Below are positions 55,969-62,800 of a DNA stretch of 64,000 bases, one piece after another. The notes under the pieces are model-generated. The model made no database searches and was not told the origin of the DNA. It worked only from the letters and a program-made list of their open reading frames with translations. Within the stretch, counting starts at the first letter, position 1. Each line of letters begins with the position of its first letter. This stretch comes from JACCZX01 sp963786295 (GTDB taxonomy: Bacteria; Pseudomonadota; Gammaproteobacteria; Burkholderiales; Burkholderiaceae_F). Location: positions 62,001 through 126,000 of the forward strand of contig CAWAYV010000027.1 of NCBI GenBank assembly GCA_963786295.1, read 5' to 3'. Both the position numbers and the translations under genes were made by a program.

Positions 55969-56349
55969 TCATCGAACAGCAGCGTCTAAAAGCCAAGCCA
56001 GCGCAGCCTCTTCAGAATCGAAGACATTCCCCAACAACCCCCGATTTCTTGCGACGGTGACCTCAAACTTCTCAGGGTCCATCAATTCAGGTCGCACCAC
56101 CATGGCTAGCTTCACCGTTGAACGAGCCGCTTGGGCGAATGCCGATGCCCATGTAAACCGCTCCCAAGTGTCTGGACGGTCATGGCCAGTCCAGTTCGTC
56201 GTATCAATCAGCAAGTTTCGCACCCCTTGTTCCCGGGAAAACTCAATGGCCTCGATGACCTTGCCTGCCGCCTCTGCCAAAGGGCCGTGACCCGATAGCC
56301 GATAACAACAGTAGCCCTCCATGACTTCAAAATGCTCCGGAGCTCTCAT
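55969..56349 (-). CDS. STAS/SpoIIAA-like single-domain protein
   Basis: 126 residues from ATG 56349 behind GGAAGAG. Alternating strands and helices (FEVMEGYCCYRLSGHGPLAE, KVIEAIEFSREQGVRNLLID, TTNWTGHDRP) resemble the SpoIIAA-like STAS fold. TFAxAxAARSTVKLAMV-type sequence forms the next strand, and the C-terminus is FDSEEAALAWLLD, a motif frequent in these proteins. It may bind lipids or act as an anti-anti-sigma-like scaffold; neither is shown. GC content looks lower than in flanking regions, which fits a mobile cassette origin. Confidence 0.72.
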   Translation of the reverse strand: MRAPEHFEVMEGYCCYRLSGHGPLAEAAGKVIEAIEFSREQGVRNLLIDTTNWTGHDRPDTWERFTWASAFAQAARSTVKLAMVVRPELMDPEKFEVTVARNRGLLGNVFDSEEAALAWLLDAAVR

Positions 56350-56377
56350 CTCTTCCTGTGTTGCTTGCGCTACCGTG

Positions 56378-56425
56378 ACGCAACCCCTTGCAGTCAACGG
56401 TCAACCAGCCATCAACTTGTTATAC
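56378..56425 (-). other. Possible attC-like site overlapping the channel gene stop
   Basis: On the complement, GTATAACAAGTTG (from 56425) contains the TAA stop of the channel-like gene, a common arrangement for cassette genes. The far end is GGGTTGCGT (56386-56378). Only the outermost arms (AACAAGTTG against CAACCCCTT) pair partly. A degraded or short attC is possible. Confidence 0.33.
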
Positions 56426-56905
56426 GTGTGTGTCCGAGGTTCCTTGCGCCTCGCTCGCTTTCCTGCGGTTGCGCGGTTGCCTCTTCTGAAAGTCGTCTAC
56501 CAGCGTATAGAGAATGCCGGTCGACCACGCCAGCGTTAGCAGGCCTGCCATTGCAAGCAGCCCCTCGAGCAGGTGCCACTGCTGCGGCAGATAGCCAGAG
56601 TCGAGGGTCGTGTAGTTGACCAGCGCGTAATAGAAAGCGGAGCTGTGGTTCGACAACGCTCCCATCATGAGAAAGAATGCTGCCCAGACGATTATTTCGA
56701 CAAGGCTGGTCACGATGATCATCAAGCTCCCCAGGATCACGATGCCAAGGCTGGGGATGATCGACTTGAACTGCTGAGCGCGTTCCTTGAGCGAATCGGT
56801 GACCCGCAACGTGGCGAGCATCCCCATCCCGTGGATTCCCATCGTGACCGCTAGCAGCAGCCCGCCCCACAAGACCTCCTCGAGCGAGATAACGTAGTCT
56901 GGCAT
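56420..56905 (-). CDS. Potassium-channel-like two-TM pore protein
   Basis: 161 residues from ATG 56905 (MPDYVISLEEVLWGGLLLAV). Three or four hydrophobic segments, the last two framing a pore-like region SAFYYALVNYTTLDSGYLPQ followed by LLAMAGLLTLAWSTGILYTL. This resembles the ion-channel family of two-TM potassium channels, whose filter would be TxGYGD. Here the filter reads TTLDSGYL, so selectivity may be lost or changed. A membrane channel or sensor is likely. The ORF is open 21 codons further upstream, without similarity. The stop lies within an attC-like sequence. Confidence 0.7.
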   Translation of the reverse strand: MPDYVISLEEVLWGGLLLAVTMGIHGMGMLATLRVTDSLKERAQQFKSIIPSLGIVILGSLMIIVTSLVEIIVWAAFFLMMGALSNHSSAFYYALVNYTTLDSGYLPQQWHLLEGLLAMAGLLTLAWSTGILYTLVDDFQKRQPRNRRKASEAQGTSDTHV

Positions 56906-57019
56906 TTGAACTGTCAGTCTACTGGTGACCGAGACTCGGAAACTTCTGTTCGGGATGCGCAGCTTCATCGCAAAACAAACTGCGCTATCCTGAAAAGAAA
57001 CAAGTCCAAGGAGGATGAA

Positions 57020-57727
57020 ATGGCAAAAGAGAGGCCCACGGTTGGAACGGATGGACGCCCTCTGCCGATCCTCCCCCCAGAGCGTGACGCGCGCGTCTGG
57101 GCCCGGCTGGTCCGCGTGATGTTCTACACGCCCGGTTTTCTCGCTCTGCTGCTGCTCAAGACCGGAGAGCCGACGGGCTTCGGGATCATGGTGGAGTTGT
57201 TAATGCTGTCGAGTGCCGCTGCCGTCGTCGGCGGCCTGTTTGTCGCTGCACAGTCCGAGGCAGGGGGAGCCGATTCGGCGTCGAGGACCGGCGTCTGGAG
57301 CGGGGCGTTGGTCCTCGAGCTGCTGTCCGCAGTGCCGTTCCTTTGTGCTGTGCCGCCGTTGTTCCATGAACTTGCGAGCAGCACCTTGCTGCATGCCAGA
57401 GCGCCGGGCGCCGCCGACGTTGTGCTGGGCGCCTCCGAATTTCTGCCCGCAATGGCGGTTCTTCCTTTCATGCTCTACCAGCTGGCCGGCTTTGGAACTC
57501 TGCATTTCGTCGTTTCACGACCGCTGAACTGGGCCATCAACATCGGGATACTCGTCCTGATCGTCGGCGGCTACGTTGCCAACCGCCATGGCGCCTATGA
57601 CATCGAAAAGTTGCTCGTCGGATTCCTGGTGCTTGGCATGGGCGCTGTCGTGTTCCATGGCGTGCTGCAGCTGAGGCGGATGCAGACCGACTTCGACCTG
57701 CGTTCCCCGCACAAAGCGGAAAAGTGA
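57020..57727 (+). CDS. Hypothetical multi-pass membrane protein
   Basis: 235 residues from ATG 57020 with AGGAGG just upstream. The N-terminal tail is polar (MAKERPTVGTDGRPLPILPP). About six hydrophobic helices follow, for example GFLALLLLKTG, FGIMVELLMLSSAAAVVGGL, GALVLELLSAVPFLCAVPPL and WAINIGILVLIVGGYVAN. I do not recognise a family. It is divergent from the channel-like gene and 40 bases before the beta-propeller gene, with which it may be cotranscribed. Confidence 0.68.
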   Translation: MAKERPTVGTDGRPLPILPPERDARVWARLVRVMFYTPGFLALLLLKTGEPTGFGIMVELLMLSSAAAVVGGLFVAAQSEAGGADSASRTGVWSGALVLELLSAVPFLCAVPPLFHELASSTLLHARAPGAADVVLGASEFLPAMAVLPFMLYQLAGFGTLHFVVSRPLNWAINIGILVLIVGGYVANRHGAYDIEKLLVGFLVLGMGAVVFHGVLQLRRMQTDFDLRSPHKAEK

Positions 57728-57767
57728 CGTCATTCGAGCGAGCAGCTCGTAGATAAGGACGCGCACG

Positions 57768-58832
57768 GTGTGGTGGATCAGCTATCGAGGTGAGGGCAAG
57801 GCCGGCGTCGACAACATCGGCGTCTTCGAGGATGACGGTACACCGCGCGCCAAGCATCCGCTGCTCCTCGACCCATCGCCCAAAGCGCACCCGTTGCATA
57901 TCGCTCGCGGCTTTGCACTGGTGGGCGATGATCTCTACATTGCCAACGCGTGGCGCAGGGACAGCCATGTCGCGCGCTACCGCCGGCGCGGCGATAATTT
58001 TCACTATGCGGGCATCGTGGTGGCGACGAAGCACGTTGCCGCGATGGTCCATCCGTTCGACGTCGAGCTTGGCGACGACGGCCGGCTTTATGTCTCGTGT
58101 CAGGACACCAACACCGTGATCGCTGTTCTGCCCAAAGTGCGTCGGCCAGCGGCAGTCGCGATGCATCTTCGCAAGAAATTCCCCAATGGAAACTTCCTTC
58201 CCGGCACGCTGGTCGCATCAGCGCAGGGCCGCCTTCCGGAGGTTGGCGACCGAGTACCGCGCGACGTGCCGCAGCCGCAGGGACTCAGCGTCGTGCTGGA
58301 CGTGCATGGAAGACCCCGCCACTCCGTGCGCGGAATCATCGTGCACCGCCAACATCTGTATGTCGCGGATGAGGCAGGGGACACGGTGAAAGTATTCGAG
58401 GTGGGCTCAGGGCGTCTTGTAGCGCGCATCAAGGGAAAGAGAATAAAGAAGCCGGTGCATCTGACCCTGCACGGGGACACGCTGTACATCGGCGCGGCCG
58501 GAACCGGCAGCATTCTTGCCTACGACATACCGAAGAAAACTCAGCTCGGCAAACTTAAAGCGCGCGTCGTCATCGACGGCAAGCTCACCGCTCCTTCCGG
58601 GTTTGCGATCGGTCCGGACGGCGATCTGTACGTGGCCGAGCGACTGACACAGCGTGTGCGACGCTTCTCACGGGAAGGCAAGAAGAAAGGTACGTTCATC
58701 GATGGACTGCCTGATATGCCGGAGTTCCTGGTGCACGTTCCGGACAAAGGCGTGAAAGGCGCCCCGAGCCTTCGGAGTGTGACTCGGTCAGGGTCTGGTT
58801 CTGCGACTAAGCGGAGCACGCGCGCACGATAG
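57768..58832 (+). CDS. NHL/YncE-type beta-propeller protein
   Basis: 354 residues from GTG 57768. Repeated blade motifs: DDLYIANAWRRDSHVARYRR, GDDGRLYVSCQDTNTVIAVL, RQHLYVADEAGDTVKVFEVG, GDTLYIGAAGTGSILAYDIP and GPDGDLYVAERLTQRVRRFS, each ending in a conserved strand. There is no signal peptide at the given start; an upstream one was not found. The fold often binds ligands or acts as a lactonase. The substrate is unknown. The C-terminal 25 residues are basic and disordered. Confidence 0.76.
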   Translation: MWWISYRGEGKAGVDNIGVFEDDGTPRAKHPLLLDPSPKAHPLHIARGFALVGDDLYIANAWRRDSHVARYRRRGDNFHYAGIVVATKHVAAMVHPFDVELGDDGRLYVSCQDTNTVIAVLPKVRRPAAVAMHLRKKFPNGNFLPGTLVASAQGRLPEVGDRVPRDVPQPQGLSVVLDVHGRPRHSVRGIIVHRQHLYVADEAGDTVKVFEVGSGRLVARIKGKRIKKPVHLTLHGDTLYIGAAGTGSILAYDIPKKTQLGKLKARVVIDGKLTAPSGFAIGPDGDLYVAERLTQRVRRFSREGKKKGTFIDGLPDMPEFLVHVPDKGVKGAPSLRSVTRSGSGSATKRSTRAR

Positions 58833-58908
58833 GCTGCGACCTCAATCGCGAGCCGCCATTTTCTTCATGGCCGCCGAACGATCGCGCACGTGCGATAGCG
58901 TTCCCCAG

Positions 58909-60366
58909 TTAGTTACGTTTGGCAGGGCGCCGCAGAAGCTTCATCAGCTCGCCGATATCACCTAACTCTTCGATGCGCCACACGAGGTCAAGCACCGCTT
59001 TGGTCTGATCGCGATTGAGGCCACCCCATGCAGCGCACTGGCGGAATTTTTCCGCGAGTTCGTCGTCGGTCATCGGATTCGCGGGACTGCCCTTGCCGAA
59101 GTCGGCCTGGCCTTTCACTACCGAGCCGTCGTCGAGCTCGACTTCGATGATCGTGGTCATCTTGTCGAAGCCGGCGGCTTCGGCTTCCGGATGCACGCCG
59201 AAGTTCACCTTCTTGATCATCGCCTGCACGTCCGCGCGGTTGACGACGTCATCGGTGAACTGCTCGAGGCCGCCTTTGCGTTCGAGCAGCAGGATCGCCA
59301 TGCAAAATTCCATGCTGAACTTGGCCTGCAGCTCGTTCTTCGGCTGATGATGAATCAGCGCGTTCGGCATGTTGTGATTGGTGCCGACACTGACGCGCTT
59401 GATCCGCTCCGGCTTCAGATCGTGGCGCTTGATCAGATCCATCATCACGGCCATGCCCGGATGCGTCAGCGAGCCGCTCGGATGCGGCTTGATCGAAACG
59501 CCGGGGAAGGCGAACGTCCACGGGGCACCGAGCTTGCCGTTGATCATTTCTGGGCTGTAACCGCCGCCGGCCGCGCGGAAAAATCCGCGGTCGGCTTCGA
59601 GGCCATTGTCCGACGCGGTGAATCCAAGCGCGGCGATCTCCGCGGCAACGACACCGTTTTCCGCGGCGCGACCCGCGTGAAACGGCTTGGTCATCGTGCC
59701 GAAGTTTTCGCGCAGTCCTCCGGCCTGCGTCGCGCCGATGCTTAGCGCGCGCCGCGTGGTCGGACGATCAAGGCCGAGAAGTTTCGCGGCGCCCGCGGCG
59801 GCACCGATCGACCCACAAGTCGCGGTGCTGTGAAATCCCTGCTGATAGTGCCGCGGCAGAATCGCTTCGGCGACCTTGCATTCGACTTCGACGCCGATTT
59901 GATACGCGAGCATCAGATCCGCTCCGCTGCGTCGGTCGCGCTCGGCGAGCGCGAGCACCGGCGGCAGCGCGGGCGCGGTCGGGTGCGTCAGCAGACCGTA
60001 GACACGATCCTTGGCAACCGCGAGCTGCGTGTCGTCGAAATCGTCGGCGTGAATCGCGAGCCCGTTGGCGAACGCGGCGAAACGCGCGGGCACTCGCAGC
60101 TCGCTGCCGATCACGGTGCTGCCCTTGTCCGAAGCGATGCCCAACTGAGCGAGGTAGCGGCGCGCGATGTCGCCGGTTTGCGACGCCGCGCCCGCGAGTG
60201 CGAGTCCAATTCCGTCGAGCACCGAGCGCTTGCCGAGATGCGCCACGTCTTTCGGAATGTCGCGCGCCTGCGTACGCGTGACAAAGCCTGCAACGTAATC
60301 GGTCAGCGAGGAATCCGCAGGCTTTGCAGCGGCAGGAGTCTGAGCGGGGGCAGTCGTGGTTTGCAT
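58909..60366 (-). CDS. MmgE/PrpD family protein
   Basis: 485 residues. The start (MQTTTAPAQTPAAAKPADSS) is a flexible tail, then the family core: KRSVLDGIGLALAGAASQTG, FANGLAIHADDFDDTQLAVA, HPTAPALPPVLALAERDRRS, LSIGATQAGGLRENFGTMTK, PFHAGRAAENGVVAAEIAAL and the terminal NPMTDDELAEKFRQCA. PrpD is 2-methylcitrate dehydratase; relatives act on other hydroxy-acids. It lies 17 bases downstream of the PdxA2-like gene and close to a Tct transporter, indicating catabolism of an exogenous organic acid. The precise substrate is unknown. Confidence 0.9.
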   Translation of the reverse strand: MQTTTAPAQTPAAAKPADSSLTDYVAGFVTRTQARDIPKDVAHLGKRSVLDGIGLALAGAASQTGDIARRYLAQLGIASDKGSTVIGSELRVPARFAAFANGLAIHADDFDDTQLAVAKDRVYGLLTHPTAPALPPVLALAERDRRSGADLMLAYQIGVEVECKVAEAILPRHYQQGFHSTATCGSIGAAAGAAKLLGLDRPTTRRALSIGATQAGGLRENFGTMTKPFHAGRAAENGVVAAEIAALGFTASDNGLEADRGFFRAAGGGYSPEMINGKLGAPWTFAFPGVSIKPHPSGSLTHPGMAVMMDLIKRHDLKPERIKRVSVGTNHNMPNALIHHQPKNELQAKFSMEFCMAILLLERKGGLEQFTDDVVNRADVQAMIKKVNFGVHPEAEAAGFDKMTTIIEVELDDGSVVKGQADFGKGSPANPMTDDELAEKFRQCAAWGGLNRDQTKAVLDLVWRIEELGDIGELMKLLRRPAKRN

Positions 60367-60383
60367 GGTTTGGGATCCGATGG

Positions 60384-61458
60384 CTACTTGGAAGAGGTTG
60401 CGACAGCGGGCTGTCCGCGCGAGATGTTTCTGCGGCTCGCAGCAAGGCGCGCGTTGAGCCGCACCGCTTGTTCGAGGGCGCCGGTCGTCGCCACGCCCTT
60501 GCCGACGATGTCGAACGCGGTGCCGTGAGCGGGCGTCGTGAAGACTGTCTCGAGGCCCGCCGTCACCGTGACGCCACGGTTGAAGCCCTTTAGCTTGGTC
60601 GCGATCTGACCCTGGTCGTGATACATCGACAGCACGCCGTCATACTCGCCGCCGAAGGCTTTCAGGAACACCGTGTCGGACGGAAACGGCCCTTTGCAGT
60701 CAATTCCACGCGCGGCCGCCTTTGCGACAGCGGGCGCAATGATGTCGATTTCCTCGCGGCCGAATAGGCCGTTTTCGCCCGCGTGCGGATTCAGCGCGCA
60801 CACCGCGATGCGCGGCGTTGCGAACCCCGCGCCGCGCATCGTGCGATCGGCAAGCGTCAGCGCTTCATCGATGCGCTCGGGTGTGATCTGATCGAGCGCG
60901 GTTCGTAGCGCGACGTGCGAGGTCACGCGCGACATCCACAAGTTGTCGAGCACGTTCATCTCGCCGAAGAAACCCTGGTGGCGCGTCAGGTGCGCAAACA
61001 TCTGGTGCTCGTCGTTAAAGCGCCAGCCGCCCGCATGTAGCGCCGCCTTGTTCAGCGGAGCAAAACAAATCCCTTCGATGCGCCCGTCGAGCGCCAGCTC
61101 GATCATGCGGGCGAGCGTTTCGCCGGCGACGCGGCCGGCGTCGGCCGAGATCGCGCCGCGGGCTACGGCGCTCGGATCGCAATTGCCTAGATCGATGAGC
61201 GCGACTGCGTCGCCTGCCTCGCTGAACTGCTCGGGGGTCGACACAATTTCATACGCAAGGTCGACATCGGCGTCGCGCTGCACCTTGTTCGAGCACGCGG
61301 GCATCGCCCACCACCAACAAGCGGGCGACGTCCGCGAGGCGCCGGTCGGCCAGCACACGCGCGCACTGTTCCGGGCCAATGCCGGTGGAATCGCCGAGCA
61401 TCAAGCCGAGGAGCGGTAACGGGTTGCTATTCAAATCTGCCTCCGATCGGTAATCCAT
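60384..61458 (-). CDS. PdxA/PdxA2-like dehydrogenase (frameshifted)
   Basis: About 357 residues of the 4-hydroxythreonine-4-phosphate dehydrogenase family, in which PdxA2 members oxidise 4-phospho-D-threonate or -erythronate. The first part (ATG 61458, MDYRSEADLNSNPLPLLGLM) has LGDSTGIGPEQCARVL and breaks near 61285. The second frame resumes NKVQRDADVDLAYEIVST and holds GICFAPLNKAALHAGGWRFN (substrate and metal His), ALNPHAGENGLFGREE, LSMYHDQGQIATKLKGFNRG (metal His) and TTPAHGTAFDIVGKG. The enzyme is NAD-dependent. Context with MmgE/PrpD and TctAB argues for a catabolic PdxA2-type role, not vitamin B6 synthesis. Confidence 0.86.
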
Positions 61459-61513
61459 ACAATGACTATCCGCTGCCTCAACATCTAGGCGGGTTTCCAC
61501 GGAAGGATAGCGA

Positions 61514-62290
61514 ATGGGTCGCATCGTTCATCTGGCGCTGAAAGTCGACGAAGTCGAAAAGACAGGCGAGTTCTACAAGAAAGTGTTCGGCTTTCAAGAT
61601 GCCGAGACGACCAAGACGCGTGACCATATTTCGCGCCATATGACCGATGGCGAGATCGACTTCACCTTGCTGAAGTACGACGCCGGTACGCAATCTGCGG
61701 AGTCGAAAGCCGCGGGTGATGGGCCGTGCATTCATCACTTTGCCATCGAGGTCGACGATGTTGTCGCGGCGACCGCGGAGATCAAATCCTACGGCTGCGA
61801 AATCGTCAGCGATCCGGGTGTGCTGCCGGTGAAATTTCGTGCGCCGGGCGGCACGATCGCCGAGCTGGTGCCGGTCGGCCGCTACAAGAAGGTCGCAGCC
61901 AAGCGGAAGAGCGACCAGATTGTGCACCTTGCGCTGAAGGTCGACGAGATCGAGGCAACGGGTAACTTCTATCAGAAGGTCTTCGGGTTCAGAGACGCGG
62001 AGACCAGGAAGACGCGCGATCACCTGTCGCGCCATATGACCGACGGCAAGATCGACTTCGCACTTCTGAAGTACGACGCGGGTACGCAGTCGGCAGAATC
62101 GAAGGCGGCAGGCGACGGCCCGTGTATTCATCACTTCGCCGTGGAAGTGGAAGACATCGAAAAAGCTACGCAGCAGATCAAGGACTATGGCGCAGACATC
62201 GTCAGCGATCCCGGAGTGATTCCGGTCAAGTTCCGCGCACCGGGCGGAACGATTGCCGAACTGGTGCCGGTCGGTCGCTACCAGCGTTGA
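61514..62290 (+). CDS. Tandem-duplicated VOC domain protein
   Basis: 258 residues made of two almost identical VOC modules, residues 3-126 (RIVHLALKVDEVEKTGEFYK to VGRYKK) and 135-258 (QIVHLALKVDEIEATGNFYQ to VGRYQR), joined by KVAAKRKSD. By eye about 100 of 124 aligned positions are identical, including SRHMTDG, LLKYDAGTQSAESKAAGDGP, CIHHFA and FRAPGGTIAELVPVGRY. Each has the two His and a Glu of a metal site. It is divergent from pdxA2 (55 bp gap) and 35 bases before tctB, so it probably serves the same pathway as an isomerase, lyase or binding protein. Confidence 0.87.
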   Translation: MGRIVHLALKVDEVEKTGEFYKKVFGFQDAETTKTRDHISRHMTDGEIDFTLLKYDAGTQSAESKAAGDGPCIHHFAIEVDDVVAATAEIKSYGCEIVSDPGVLPVKFRAPGGTIAELVPVGRYKKVAAKRKSDQIVHLALKVDEIEATGNFYQKVFGFRDAETRKTRDHLSRHMTDGKIDFALLKYDAGTQSAESKAAGDGPCIHHFAVEVEDIEKATQQIKDYGADIVSDPGVIPVKFRAPGGTIAELVPVGRYQR

Positions 62291-62325
62291 CAGTGCGACG
62301 GAGCCGAGCGCACCGGTATCGCCCA

Positions 62326-62790
62326 ATGAGCGCGTTTATCCGCAAGGGCGATTTCTGGTCCGGGCTGGTACTGGTCGCCCTCGGTGCCTACATCGTCAAA
62401 GAAGCCTGGGGCTGGGAATACCTGACCGTCGATGGTCCCGGTCCCGGCTTCTTTCCGCTGTGGTACGGCGGCGCGATGATCGTGTTGTCGTTGCTGTTGG
62501 TCGCCGGCGCGGTGTTGAAGTCCGATCCCGCTGCGCCGCAGAAGCACGTCAACTGGAGCGAATTGAGCCGCGTGCTGACGTGCTGGGCGGCATTCGTCGC
62601 GTGCATCGCGTTGCTGAATGTGCTCGGGTTCGTCGTCTCCTTCGCGTTGATGACTTGGTTCATCATCGCGGTGCTGTTCCGCAAATCGCAACGCCTTGCG
62701 ATTGGGCTCGCCGTCGGCGGTGCGTTGTCTTTTTACGCGCTGTTCTCGCTGGCTCTCGGCGTGGCATTGCCTGCGGGATTTTTGTTCTAG
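62326..62790 (+). CDS. tctB: Tripartite tricarboxylate transporter small subunit TctB
   Basis: 154 residues from ATG 62326. Four membrane helices: FWSGLVLVALGAYIVKEAWG, FFPLWYGGAMIVLSLLLVAG, LTCWAAFVACIALLNVLGFV and the pair after FRKSQRL. The motif YLTVDGPGPGFFPLWYG is typical of TctB. It pairs with TctA, 10 bases downstream, to form the membrane channel of a secondary, binding-protein-dependent transporter for carboxylates. The TctC binding protein is not in the window. Confidence 0.9.
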   Translation: MSAFIRKGDFWSGLVLVALGAYIVKEAWGWEYLTVDGPGPGFFPLWYGGAMIVLSLLLVAGAVLKSDPAAPQKHVNWSELSRVLTCWAAFVACIALLNVLGFVVSFALMTWFIIAVLFRKSQRLAIGLAVGGALSFYALFSLALGVALPAGFLF

Positions 62791-62800
62791 CAGCGGCGGC

